In this document: positions 1-7,106 of the stretch, one piece after another | Numbering within the stretch: position 1 is the first letter of the stretch | Layout: every line of letters begins with the position of its first letter | Assembly: GCA_030596405.1 (NCBI GenBank) | Contig: JAUVKB010000043.1 | Coordinates: 1-12,539, forward strand | Length of the DNA stretch: 12,539 nt | Source: Deltaproteobacteria bacterium | GTDB taxonomy: Bacteria > Desulfobacterota > Desulfobacteria > Desulfobacterales > JAUVKB01 | Direction: 5' to 3' | Program-made: the position numbers and the translations under genes | Notes under the pieces: generated by a model | Seen by the model: the letters and a program-made list of their open reading frames with translations, nothing else | What the model was told of the DNA's origin: nothing | Databases searched by the model: none

Positions 1-1
1 A

Positions 2-643
2 CTGGGAGATAAACTGGTTGAGCAATTGGTAAAAACGGGAGCGCTTTCTTCGTATGCCGATATATTTTATTTAAATGAAGATATATTGCAAAAGCTGGAG
101 CGTATGGGACAAAAATCGGCAAAAAATCTTATAAACGCCATTGAAAAAAGCAAGAAGATAGATTTTGGCCGGTTCCTGTATGCGCTCGGTATCCGCCATG
201 CGGGAGAACATATAGCCAAAATTCTGGCAGATAGATTTAAAAACCTGGAAAAACTTTTATCAGCAACTCAGGATGAGCTTGAAGCCGTTGAAGGCATAGG
301 TTCTGTTGTAGCTGAAAGTGTTGCGGTTTTTTTCAGGCAAAGTGAAAATTTAAGAGTGGTAAACCGTATCATAAACAGCGGAGTAAAAATCTTTGAAGAA
401 GTAGAAAGCGGCAAAAAACCGCTTGAAGGGAAAATCTTTGTTTTAACGGGCTCCCTTGAAAACATGACAAGAAGTAAAGCAAAAAAGGATATCGAGACGG
501 CCGGTGGTAAAGTCAGCGGTTCTGTAAGCAAAAACACGGATTATCTTGTTGCCGGAAAATCTCCAGGCTCAAAACTTGAACGGGCAAAAGAACTTAAAAT
601 AAATATTATTGGCGAATCAATCCTGGAAAAAATGTTAATGTGA
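2..643 (+). CDS. ligA: NAD-dependent DNA ligase, C-terminal part (5' end outside window)
   Basis: NAD-dependent DNA ligase seals single-strand nicks during replication and repair, using NAD as adenylate donor. The reading frame is open from base 2, and its first residues LGDKLVEQLVKTG match the usual LigA linker, so the gene begins outside the window; the TTG at 26 is an internal leucine, not a start. About 213 codons are visible of a family length near 670. What remains is the helix-hairpin-helix region (GIRHAGEHIAKIL, then LEAVEGIGSVVAESV), which binds DNA, followed by a C-terminal BRCT domain (from about KPLEGKIFVLTGSLENM to the stop, with the GGKVSGSVSKNTDYLVAG core). The catalytic lysine and the adenylation, OB and zinc domains lie upstream and cannot be judged. 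The stop is 7 nt before acyP, suggesting co-transcription. Identification is firm from motif order. Confidence 0.95.
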   Translation: MGDKLVEQLVKTGALSSYADIFYLNEDILQKLERMGQKSAKNLINAIEKSKKIDFGRFLYALGIRHAGEHIAKILADRFKNLEKLLSATQDELEAVEGIGSVVAESVAVFFRQSENLRVVNRIINSGVKIFEEVESGKKPLEGKIFVLTGSLENMTRSKAKKDIETAGGKVSGSVSKNTDYLVAGKSPGSKLERAKELKINIIGESILEKMLM

Positions 644-650
644 GGGGTGT

Positions 651-932
651 ATGACTGAAAAAGCAAGAGCCCGTATTATAGTCAGCGGCAGGGTCCAAGG
701 CGTTTTTTTTAGAATGGAAACAAAATATGCCGCTAAAAAATATGGTATATCGGGCTGGGCAAGAAATTTACAGGACGGAACCGTTGAAGCTGAATTTGAA
801 GGAGACGCAGACAGTATCCGTTCACTTATCGACTGGTGCATGAAAGGTCCGCCTGCTGCAGATGTAAAAAGTATCGATGTTGAATGGAAAAATTATAAGG
901 GTGAGTTTAATGAGTTTATTATCGTCTATTAA
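651..932 (+). CDS. acyP: Acylphosphatase
   Basis: A small cytosolic enzyme that hydrolyses the carboxyl-phosphate bond of acylphosphates such as acetyl phosphate. The 93-residue length is normal for the family. The signature GRVQGVFFR at 13-21 supplies the phosphate-binding loop and the catalytic arginine (R21). The second signature, GWARNLQDGTVEA from residue 35, contains the catalytic asparagine (N39). The start ATG at 651 has a GAGGGG ribosome binding site 4-5 nt upstream, overlapping the ligA stop region, so it is probably translated from the ligA transcript. The chemistry is secure; the physiological substrate of bacterial AcyP is poorly known, and its pairing with ligA says nothing definite about function. 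Confidence 0.95.
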   Translation: MTEKARARIIVSGRVQGVFFRMETKYAAKKYGISGWARNLQDGTVEAEFEGDADSIRSLIDWCMKGPPAADVKSIDVEWKNYKGEFNEFIIVY

Positions 933-944
933 TAACGGGTCCCA

Positions 945-1021
945 AGTTTAATTAAATTCAAGTTTAATTAAATTCAGGTTTAATTAAATTTAGGTTAATT
1001 AAATTCGGGTTGATGGAAATT
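945..1021. repeat. AT-rich 16-bp tandem repeat, four to five copies
   Basis: Two perfect copies of AGTTTAATTAAATTCA (945-960, 961-976) are followed by GGTTTAATTAAATTTA (977-992), a 15-bp copy GGTTAATTAAATTCG (993-1007) and a decayed fifth copy (1008 to about 1021). Each of the first four contains the palindrome TTAATTAA. The array lies 12 nt after the acyP stop and directly before the terminator hairpin. The order perfect to degenerate suggests growth by slippage at the acyP side. No function is evident; it could be a protein-binding array, an AT-rich element that aids termination, or neutral. Confidence 0.85.
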
Positions 1022-1023
1022 AA

Positions 1024-1063
1024 AGCGGTCTGCCCGGTTAAACCCCGGTAGACCGCTCTTTTT
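1024..1063. terminator. Shared bidirectional hairpin terminator between acyP and the HU gene
   Basis: AGCGGTCT (1024-1031) pairs perfectly with AGACCGCT (1050-1057). Inner G/C pairs, with one mismatch, extend the stem around a TTAAAC loop. On the plus strand it is followed by CTCTTTTTG, a usable U-tract for the ligA-acyP transcript. On the minus strand the stem starts about 9 nt after the HU stop codon and is followed by TTAATTTCC, a weaker U-tract. The convergent arrangement makes a shared terminator the natural reading. Confidence 0.8.
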
Positions 1064-1065
1064 GT

Positions 1066-1338
1066 TTATATCGCTTCTTTGAGTTTTTTACCAGGCCTGA
1101 ATTTTACCACATTGCATGCTTTAATCTTAATCGGTTCGCCTGTTTGAGGGTTGCGTCCCTTTCGTGCTTTCCTGCGAATTTTGGAAAAAGTTCCAAAGCC
1201 GACAAGTGCAACCTTGCCGTCTTTTTTCTTAAGCGCCTTTGTTACCCCATCCATAAAAGCTTCTAACGCAGTTGCTGCAGCAACCTTGGTAATTTTTGCG
1301 TCATTTGCCATCTTTTCTACCAAATCCGCCTTTGTCAT
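1066..1338 (-). CDS. hup: HU family DNA-binding protein
   Basis: HU is a dimeric nucleoid protein that bends and compacts DNA and assists replication, repair and recombination. The 90-residue length is typical. The N-terminal part (MTKADLVEKMANDAKITKV onward) is the helical dimerisation body. VALVGFGTF at 43-51 is the conserved beta strand. GRNPQTG at 61-67 is the DNA-intercalating arm with its proline, and RPGKKLK at 81-87 is the usual C-terminal clamp. The start ATG has AGGGGG about 9 nt upstream on the minus strand. It is a single gene with its own promoter region (1413-1439) and a strong downstream hairpin. IHF is the main alternative, but the sequence fits HU better; a single-gene subtype call cannot be made from sequence alone. 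Confidence 0.95.
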   Translation of the reverse strand: MTKADLVEKMANDAKITKVAAATALEAFMDGVTKALKKKDGKVALVGFGTFSKIRRKARKGRNPQTGEPIKIKACNVVKFRPGKKLKEAI

Positions 1339-1361
1339 AATGCTTTACCCCCTTTTTTTGA

Positions 1362-1399
1362 TTAACATGGACTGCATGGATTAATATGGACTGTATGGC
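1362..1399. repeat. 19-bp tandem direct repeat in the HU gene leader
   Basis: TTAACATGGACTGCATGGA (1362-1380) is followed immediately by TTAATATGGACTGTATGGC (1381-1399); the copies differ by two C/T transitions and the last base. The repeat lies 24-61 nt upstream of the HU start, between the likely promoter and the ribosome binding site, so it would be transcribed as part of the 5' leader. It could be a duplicated binding site, possibly for autoregulation, or a slippage product. Confidence 0.8.
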
Positions 1400-1412
1400 T
1401 ATTTAAAGAGCC

Positions 1413-1439
1413 AATATAGCAGGTCTTTTTTAAAGTCAA
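1413..1439 (-). promoter_or_regulatory. Candidate sigma70 promoter of the HU gene
   Basis: On the minus strand TTGACT (1439-1434) is followed after 15 nt by TATATT (1418-1413). Five of six bases match each consensus hexamer, but the spacer is shorter than the ideal 17. It would place the transcript start near 1406 and give a leader of about 68 nt that includes the 19-bp repeats. This is the best promoter-like match in the intergenic space, but it is unproven. Confidence 0.45.
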
Positions 1440-1639
1440 TATAAATTTCAATATTTTACACACTTTTTTTAAAAATATTTCATATCAACCCGCTTTCTGG
1501 TTCTATCTGCAAATAATAATTCTGTAAACACTTAATAGCCGTGCTTTCAAAAAGCCCCATTTTTTATGAATAATTGTTTTATCAATAATCGAAATAATTT
1601 TCGAGGAAAGGCAATCAGAGGTTTCACTAGAAGCTGTTT
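1440..1639. other. Intergenic AT-rich spacer between the HU promoter and the ftsY end
   Basis: No supported gene lies between the HU promoter and ftsY. The stretch is AT-rich with T and A runs (for example 1464-1480). It includes two small hairpins near the ftsY end: TCGAAA-TAAT-TTTCGA (1589-1604) and GCTGTTT-CTA-AAACAGC (1633-1649), whose loop is the ftsY stop codon. Neither is followed by a convincing U-tract on the minus strand, so a proper ftsY terminator is not identified. Nothing else stands out. Confidence 0.5.
1589..1604 (-). terminator. Weak hairpin downstream of ftsY, possible terminator
   Basis: A perfect 6-bp stem TCGAAA/TTTCGA with a TAAT loop lies about 36 nt after the ftsY stop on the minus strand. 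The sequence after it (TTATTGATAAAAC) is AT-rich but not a true U-tract. It is only a candidate transcript end for smc-ftsY. Confidence 0.2.
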
Positions 1640-2644
1640 CTAAAACAGCGCCTCTACAAACTGTTTTGGGTCAAAGGGCTGTAGATCCTCAATCTTTTCT
1701 CCAAACCCGATAAACTGCAACGGTATTTCAAGGGTTTCGCAAATACTGACAACAATCCCTCCCCTGGCTGTTCCGTCAAGCTTTGTAAGGGCAATGCCCG
1801 TGATGCCTACAGCATCATTGAACAATTTGGCTTGAGTCAAAGCATTCTGACCTGTTGTTGCGTCTAAAACAAGAAGGGTTTCGTGCGGCGCATCCGGGAG
1901 CTTTTTTGAAATCGTCCTTTTGATCTTTTTTAATTCTTCCATAAGATTTATTTTTGTATGGAGCCTGCCGGCGGTATCAACAAGAACAATGTCTGATCCT
2001 CTTGCCAGCGCAGCTTCAATACTGTCATATGCAACAGCGGCAGGATCTGCATTTTCTCTCTGTTTTACGATTTCCGCACCGGCTCTGTCAGCCCATATAT
2101 CGAGCTGTTTTACTGCGCCGGCCCGAAATGTGTCGGCAGCAGCGACAAGAACCTTTTTGCCATCAGCCCCAAATCTTGCCGCTAATTTTCCGGTAGTAGT
2201 TGTTTTGCCTGTTCCGTTTACGCCTACCACCATTATGACATAAGGCTTGACGGCAATATTTTTATGGGTTGGCGCCTGTATGGAAAGAAACGAGCATATC
2301 TCTTCTTTAAGATACTCTTTAAATTGCTTGACGTCCGATATCTTTGAAGGGCCTTTTGAAATGCTCTGTATAAGAGCCGATGCGGTTTTAACGCCGATAT
2401 CAGAAGTTATCAAAAGCTCTTCGATCTCCTCTAAAACTTTGTCGTCAATAACCGTTTTTTTTGCAAAAATAGTATCGAGACCACCCGTAAGTGTTTTACG
2501 AGTTGCGGCCAGGCCATTTTTCAGGCGGGGGAAAAAAGGTTTTTCTTTTATTGCCTGTTCTTCAACAGATTGTTCAACAAATTGTGCAACAGGCTCTGTT
2601 TTGTCCTGTTTGTCAGACCTGTTTTTAAGCCATCCGAATGCCAT
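1640..2644 (-). CDS. ftsY: Signal recognition particle receptor FtsY
   Basis: FtsY is the membrane-associated SRP receptor GTPase. It docks SRP-ribosome complexes at the SecYEG translocon for co-translational membrane insertion. The 334-residue protein has a short charged N-terminal region (1-40) in place of the long acidic A domain of E. coli. A four-helix N domain follows (about 41-125), then the G domain. Motifs seen are GVNGTGKTTTTGKLA (P-loop, 141-155), DTFRAGAVKQL (171-181), DTAGR (223-227), TKLDGTARGG (287-296, guanine recognition) and the closing loop FIGFGEKIEDLQPFDP (311-326). FIGFGEKIEDL points to FtsY rather than Ffh, and there is no methionine-rich M domain. The ATG lies 2 nt after the smc stop (TGA-TT-ATG). 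A GGAGG sits 12 nt upstream inside smc, so translational coupling is likely. Confidence 0.97.
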   Translation of the reverse strand: MAFGWLKNRSDKQDKTEPVAQFVEQSVEEQAIKEKPFFPRLKNGLAATRKTLTGGLDTIFAKKTVIDDKVLEEIEELLITSDIGVKTASALIQSISKGPSKISDVKQFKEYLKEEICSFLSIQAPTHKNIAVKPYVIMVVGVNGTGKTTTTGKLAARFGADGKKVLVAAADTFRAGAVKQLDIWADRAGAEIVKQRENADPAAVAYDSIEAALARGSDIVLVDTAGRLHTKINLMEELKKIKRTISKKLPDAPHETLLVLDATTGQNALTQAKLFNDAVGITGIALTKLDGTARGGIVVSICETLEIPLQFIGFGEKIEDLQPFDPKQFVEALF

Positions 2645-2646
2645 AA

Positions 2647-5600
2647 TCAGTTTAGTCCTCCATGCCGTTCCAAATCTACGGAAACAATCTCGGAAATTCC
2701 TTTTTTCTGCATGGTAATACCGAACAAAATATCAGCAAATTCCATGCTGTTTTTATTGTGAGTCACCATTACAATCTGAGACTTCTCACCTATGATTTTC
2801 AGCAGGTTGTTAAAACGAAAAACATTGACGTCATCAAGCGGCGCATCGATTTCATCCATGAGACAAAAAGAAGCAGGCTTTATTAAAAATATAGAAAAGA
2901 CTAAAGCAATAGCTGAAAGAGCCTTTTCACCACCGGAGAGAAGACTCATTCTGGTAAGTTTTTTCCCGGGAGGATGGATCATATACTCAACACCTGTCTC
3001 AAGCAGTCTGTCAGGTTCCGTAAGAACAAGATCAGCGCTCCCCCCCTCAAAAAGACGGGGAAAGACCTCGTTTAGTTTTTCGTTCACCTGATTAAAAGTT
3101 TTAATGAATCGTTCCTGCGTTATACTGTCTATCTTTCTTACCACCTTATTAAGATCATTTACTGCCTTAACAAGATCGTCCCGTTGTGCGCACAGAAAAT
3201 CGTAGCGTTCTTTGTTCTGTTCATACTCCTTTATCGCTCCCAGGTTAACATCACTGATACTCGCAATCTTTTTTCTGTAAAGGGATAATTTATTCTCCAT
3301 TTCATCTTTCGATATTTCCTGTGATTCGTTATAATTGTTTGATGTTTCGTTAAATTCGATCCTGAGTTCGGAAAATGATTTACGGTAGTTTTCTGATAAA
3401 CGGTCTGCAATATTCTCTCGTTTTATCCTGTTTTGGGCTTGCTCAAGCTCAAGCAGACGGATCTTTTCCAAAGTTTTTCCACGCCTGCTTTGAATATCCG
3501 ACACGACACTATCGTTTTCTTTTAATCTGGCATCAATATCATTATAGTCGGCCTCATTGTTTCCAATGGCCTGTTCAAGACGATTTACTTCATCATACAT
3601 GCCCGAGAGGGTCTGTTCATATTCTTCTGTTTTGTGCTTTAAAGAGATCTTCTTCCGATTTTTCCGGACAATTTCCAGGGAAAGCTGTTCGAGTCGTTCT
3701 ATTCCGTCTTTCTGAAACTCCTTAATCCGCCTCAAGGTATTATTGCTGTTTTCTATTTTGGCATTTAAAGCGGTAAATTTGAGTTTGAGGTCAACAATCC
3801 TGTGGTTGAAATTTTCCATTTCAGAGGTTGCAATGTCTATCTTTCCCGTTGTTTCCACCACGCTCTCCTGAGCTTTTTTCACTAAACTTTCGACCTCGGC
3901 AGCAGCCTTGTTGTGTTTGACCATCTCTTTATCAATATCATCTCTTTCCCCAAGAAGTTGTTCCTGTTCCAAACGGACAATTTCAAGATGGCGGCGGGCG
4001 TGTTTTAAGCTTTCGGTTGCCTTATAAAAAACTTTTTCAGCTTCAATCTCGTTTTGCCCGGCCCTGTTTTTTTGTTCGATAAGTTTTTGCATCTCGCTTT
4101 CAATAGTGCGAAGCGCAGCTTCTTTCTCCTTTTGGTCATTACGGACAATTTCCAGCTTCAGATCCATCGCTGCAATCTTCCGCTTAAGATTTTTTACCTC
4201 CTGTTTTTTTGCAAGAATGCCGGACAGCCTGTCTTTGCTCCCACCGATCATAATGCCCTGATCGGAAATAACGTCACCGCTTTTAGTGACAATAGTGTTA
4301 AAAGAGCCATTGTTGTATATCCGCAAGGCTTCTTCGATATCAACCGCAAATACAACGTGTCCTAAAAGCGCTTTTGCTACTCTTTCAAAACCCGGCTTTA
4401 TGGAAACATGATTTATAAGCATCTTTTCCGGGTCTGACACCTTTTCTCCTTTACATTCTATCTGTCTGACGGATGATACCGGGACAAATCCACTCCGGCC
4501 TGACTTTTGTCTTTTAAGATCGTCGATAAGTTTGCAGCCTGCGTCATGATTTTTTACAAGAATATATTGCAAAGATTCTCCCAGAACCGCCTCTATAGCC
4601 GTTTCAAAGGATGGTTCCGGTTCGATGATATCGGCCATCAGCCCTATGACTTTAACCGGCTGCTTACAACTGTTGTCAGGCATGGCCGGATTTTGAACTG
4701 CATCCTTTTGAGTTTGCGCTTTCATTATCGCCCTGACGCCGTCTTTGTACCACTCAAAGTTATCTTCCATTTTCTTTAACGTGGAATACTTTGACTTGTC
4801 CTTGTTTCGATCCAATTCCAAAGTCTGGACAAATTTGACCTGCTTGCCAAGCGCCCTGCTTTTATTTTCCAGATGCTCACTTAAAGCATCAATACGTTCT
4901 TTCAGATCACTGATTTCACGTTTAAACGATTCCAATGCTTTTTGTGCTCTGGATTTATTGTTCTGCAGATCGATCAACTTCTCGCCTGCCGTTACTTCTT
5001 CTTCATCTATCCTTTCCAAACGCCTTTTAAGGCTTTCCTTGTTGTTTGAAGCGTTCTGGCATATGTTTTTGTGTCTTGCCTCTTGTGCTACAAGATCCAT
5101 AAGTTCTGTTTTGCTTCTCTCGATCGCCTGATTTAAGATTAATAATCGATCCTTTGTATCTTGGGAGGCTTTCTTCTCTTCTTCTAATGCAGAGTTAACA
5201 CCCTTTATCTCTTGATTAAGACTTTCGTTCTCTTTTTCAACCTCGGCAACTTCAGAAATCATGCCCCTGTTCTTTTCTTCGAGATCCCTGCGTGCAGACT
5301 CAAGAGATGAGGTTTCATCTGCAAGTCTTTTTACATCATTGCGAAAGTGTGCAAGATCATTTTCCAGCCTGTCTATAGTGCGGTGTATTTCAAATTTGCG
5401 GGATTTTTGTTCTGAAATATCCTGATTTTTTTGACATTGCTCCAGTTTTATTTCTTCAACAGCAGCATCAAGTTCCTTTAATTTAGATGTATGCTCAATA
5501 TCTGCATTTTTAAGGTCATTTAGCAATATACCGCTTGCTTTGGTCCGTTTCGTATAATCATCGTAATAATAAAGTCCAAGATATATATCTATCTCTTTTA

Positions 5601-6273
5601 TACGATCATTATAATCATTATACAGTTCTGCTTTTTTCGCTTGACGTTTCAGGGTCGCCATCTGACGGTTTATCTCGGCAATAATGTCGTTGAGTCGTAA
5701 AATATTCTGATCCGTGGCCTTCACTTTGTGAAGAGCTTCATTTTTACGGTTTTTATACCTTGTAATCCCGGCGGCTTCCTCGATAATAAACCGTCTTTCT
5801 TCAGGCCCTGCATCTGTAATTGCACCAATGCTTCCCTGCTGAATTACGGCACATGATTTTGCCCCCATGCCGCTTCCCCAGAAAACATTATGTATATCCT
5901 TGAGACGGCACGCCCGCTTGTTAATAAGATAGGCGCTCTCTCCGGATCGGTAAAGCCGTCTTGTCAACATAATCTCAGAAAAGTCCTTAAGTTCCTCAGG
6001 CACATTGCCGTTGTCATTTAAAAGGGTTAAGGAGACCTCTGCCATGCTTAACGGCGGCTTTCCGTTCGTGCCGGAAAATATCACATCCTCCATCGACTTC
6101 CCACGGAGCTGCTTTACGCTCTGTTCTCCCATTACCCATCTCAATGCATCGATTATATTACTTTTACCGCAGCCATTTGGACCTACAACTGCAGAAATGC
6201 CGAAGGAAAATTCGATGCTGACTTTTTCATGAAATGATTTAAATCCGGTTATTTCCAGCTTTTTAAGTTTCAT
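2647..6273 (-). CDS. smc: Chromosome segregation protein SMC
   Basis: SMC is the core ATPase of bacterial condensin. With ScpA and ScpB it organises and segregates the chromosome by loop extrusion. The 1208-residue length is normal. The N-terminal head carries Walker A GPNGCGKS at 31-38 and the Q-loop region (VIQQGSIGAITD). Two long coiled coils flank the hinge, roughly residues 530-690, which begins near VIGLMADIIEPE and ends near SDQGIMIGG. The C-terminal head holds the ABC signature LSGGEK from 1112, Walker B CLMDEID with D1140/E1141, and the switch histidine in VTHNK (H1172). All ATPase residues are intact. The start MKLKKLEITGFKSF is the classic SMC N-terminus; its ribosome binding site (GAAGAG, 10 nt away) is weak. 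It is the first gene of the smc-ftsY pair; scpA and scpB are not in the window. Confidence 0.98.
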   Translation of the reverse strand: MKLKKLEITGFKSFHEKVSIEFSFGISAVVGPNGCGKSNIIDALRWVMGEQSVKQLRGKSMEDVIFSGTNGKPPLSMAEVSLTLLNDNGNVPEELKDFSEIMLTRRLYRSGESAYLINKRACRLKDIHNVFWGSGMGAKSCAVIQQGSIGAITDAGPEERRFIIEEAAGITRYKNRKNEALHKVKATDQNILRLNDIIAEINRQMATLKRQAKKAELYNDYNDRIKEIDIYLGLYYYDDYTKRTKASGILLNDLKNADIEHTSKLKELDAAVEEIKLEQCQKNQDISEQKSRKFEIHRTIDRLENDLAHFRNDVKRLADETSSLESARRDLEEKNRGMISEVAEVEKENESLNQEIKGVNSALEEEKKASQDTKDRLLILNQAIERSKTELMDLVAQEARHKNICQNASNNKESLKRRLERIDEEEVTAGEKLIDLQNNKSRAQKALESFKREISDLKERIDALSEHLENKSRALGKQVKFVQTLELDRNKDKSKYSTLKKMEDNFEWYKDGVRAIMKAQTQKDAVQNPAMPDNSCKQPVKVIGLMADIIEPEPSFETAIEAVLGESLQYILVKNHDAGCKLIDDLKRQKSGRSGFVPVSSVRQIECKGEKVSDPEKMLINHVSIKPGFERVAKALLGHVVFAVDIEEALRIYNNGSFNTIVTKSGDVISDQGIMIGGSKDRLSGILAKKQEVKNLKRKIAAMDLKLEIVRNDQKEKEAALRTIESEMQKLIEQKNRAGQNEIEAEKVFYKATESLKHARRHLEIVRLEQEQLLGERDDIDKEMVKHNKAAAEVESLVKKAQESVVETTGKIDIATSEMENFNHRIVDLKLKFTALNAKIENSNNTLRRIKEFQKDGIERLEQLSLEIVRKNRKKISLKHKTEEYEQTLSGMYDEVNRLEQAIGNNEADYNDIDARLKENDSVVSDIQSRRGKTLEKIRLLELEQAQNRIKRENIADRLSENYRKSFSELRIEFNETSNNYNESQEISKDEMENKLSLYRKKIASISDVNLGAIKEYEQNKERYDFLCAQRDDLVKAVNDLNKVVRKIDSITQERFIKTFNQVNEKLNEVFPRLFEGGSADLVLTEPDRLLETGVEYMIHPPGKKLTRMSLLSGGEKALSAIALVFSIFLIKPASFCLMDEIDAPLDDVNVFRFNNLLKIIGEKSQIVMVTHNKNSMEFADILFGITMQKKGISEIVSVDLERHGGLN

Positions 6274-6553
6274 GCAGGAAAATCTCTTCTATTATGGGTT
6301 CAAAGAAAAACCTTTGCAAGCGTCTATAGATACTGAAAACTGCCATTTTTTCAAACTGTTTTAATTTATAATTGACAGATTGTAAAGAAAAAAAACACAA
6401 TGGGCGGTATATTTTAAATAATATAATACAAGATATGGTAAGTTGTTCGATTGTTCTGAGTGGCATTGAATGTATTATCTAATATTTAACTGACAAAATA
6501 ATCTATATTACGACCTGCTTGGCATTATGCCAAGAAAAACGCTAAAAATCAGA
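6274..6553. other. AT-rich intergenic region upstream of smc
   Basis: These 280 bp separate the smc start from the broken toxin and must contain the smc-ftsY promoter unless transcription reads through from upstream. The DNA is very AT-rich, with several TATAAT-like hexamers but no clear paired -35, so I do not name a promoter. A perfect inverted repeat CTTGGCA-TTA-TGCCAAG occupies 6518-6534, 20 nt after the toxin remnant. Neither strand has a U-tract after it, so it is more likely a protein-binding palindrome or a weak hairpin than a terminator. A 67-codon frame here has no recognisable features and is not called. Confidence 0.5.
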
Positions 6554-6780
6554 CTACCAGAGACTTCGAACATTTTCATAAGCAAGAATTTTTCCGTCTT
6601 TCGTCAGCATTGTGGCATTTTCCTCACGCGCTGTTGCTACAATAATTTGATCAGCTGGATCATTATTGAAAGCTTGGGGGAGTACGGTTGAGCGGTATGA
6701 TAAAAGGGGAGAGAGTGCGATAACTTCTGTGGATTCATATTCCATCAGATCCAGGTATGAGTATCGAGCAGATATATCAT
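6554..6780 (-). pseudogene. Broken PIN-domain (VapC-like) toxin remnant
   Basis: PIN-domain toxins are small ribonucleases paired with Phd/YefM or VapB antitoxins. Reading from the ATG at 6780, which overlaps the antitoxin stop as ATGA (the normal layout of such pairs), gives MIYLLDTHTWI, a TGA at 6747-6745, then WNMNPQKLS. This is the standard PIN start with the first catalytic aspartate (LLDTH) and a stop where tryptophan is usual. The rest is in the next frame: TEVIALSPLLSYRS, then NNDPADQIIVATARE with the late acidic residues, then MLTKDGKI and a stop at 6554. About 75 codons remain of a usual 125-130, so roughly 50 central codons, including the middle catalytic acid, are lost. A longer frame starting at 6838 only reads antitoxin DNA out of frame. 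The toxin should be inactive. Confidence 0.85.
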
Positions 6781-7010
6781 TTACAGGCATCCCACATTTC
6801 CTCATCCAAAGGTGAAATGATGTCTTTTTCAAAAACAAGAGTATCAGAAAGTTTGCCTGGTTTAGGATTTATATCAGAATTACGATAAAGTGTTATTTGG
6901 GCTAATGGCTTACCTCTCTTTGTTATGACAATAATTTCCTGTGTTTTGGCGACTTGGTCCAAAATTTTCAAGGCATGTGATTTAAATTTGCTTATTCCCA
7001 TGGTTTTCAT
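6777..7010 (-). CDS. Type II toxin-antitoxin antitoxin, Phd/YefM family
   Basis: This 77-residue protein has the Phd/YefM fold pattern. The N-terminal half, MGISKFKSHALKILDQVAKT followed by EIIVITKRGKPLAQI, is the dimerising DNA-binding region that represses its own operon. The C-terminal half (about 45-77, ending SPLDEEMWDACK) is the less ordered toxin-binding tail. The first ATG is preceded by AAGGAGGTG with a 7-nt spacer, a near-ideal ribosome binding site, so this start is preferred over the second methionine at residue 4. It appears intact, while its toxin partner downstream is a pseudogene. It is therefore now an orphan antitoxin that could still act as a repressor or neutralise a related toxin encoded elsewhere. 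Family assignment is good; the specific subfamily is unresolved. Confidence 0.85.
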   Translation of the reverse strand: MKTMGISKFKSHALKILDQVAKTQEIIVITKRGKPLAQITLYRNSDINPKPGKLSDTLVFEKDIISPLDEEMWDACK

Positions 7011-7015
7011 ATTGT

Positions 7016-7058
7016 CACCTCCTTATATAAAAATATAATAGTCAAGTCAAAGGGTCAA
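7016..7058 (-). promoter_or_regulatory. Antitoxin promoter and ribosome binding site with triple TTGAC repeat
   Basis: Reading the minus strand, TTGAC occurs three times (7058-7054, 7050-7046, 7045-7041), the last two back to back. TTGACC at 7058-7053 with TATATT at 7037-7032 (15-nt spacer) or TATTTT at 7035-7030 (17 nt) gives a plausible sigma70 promoter. The Shine-Dalgarno AAGGAGGTG is at 7024-7016. The repeated pentamer overlapping the promoter suits autoregulation by the antitoxin, which is usual for this family, but the operator is inferred. Confidence 0.45.
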
Positions 7059-7106
7059 GTCGAGGGCAAAAAGAAAAATTTCCAGGAAGCAGGACGTGGT
7101 GACCAC

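Noticed and set aside
945..1007. CRISPR array
   Set aside because: Units are directly adjacent 16-mers without unique spacers, so this is a simple tandem repeat.
6263..6466. 67-codon minus-strand frame upstream of smc
   Set aside because: Overlaps the smc start, lies in AT-rich DNA, has no ribosome binding site of note and no recognisable motif.
6519..6534. Sigma54-type promoter (TTGGCA...GC) at the palindrome
   Set aside because: The GG and GC elements are only 6 nt apart instead of the required 10.
6781..6838. Toxin start at 6838
   Set aside because: The first 16 residues are antitoxin DNA read out of frame; the true toxin start is the ATG at 6780, as shown by LLDTH and the ATGA overlap.
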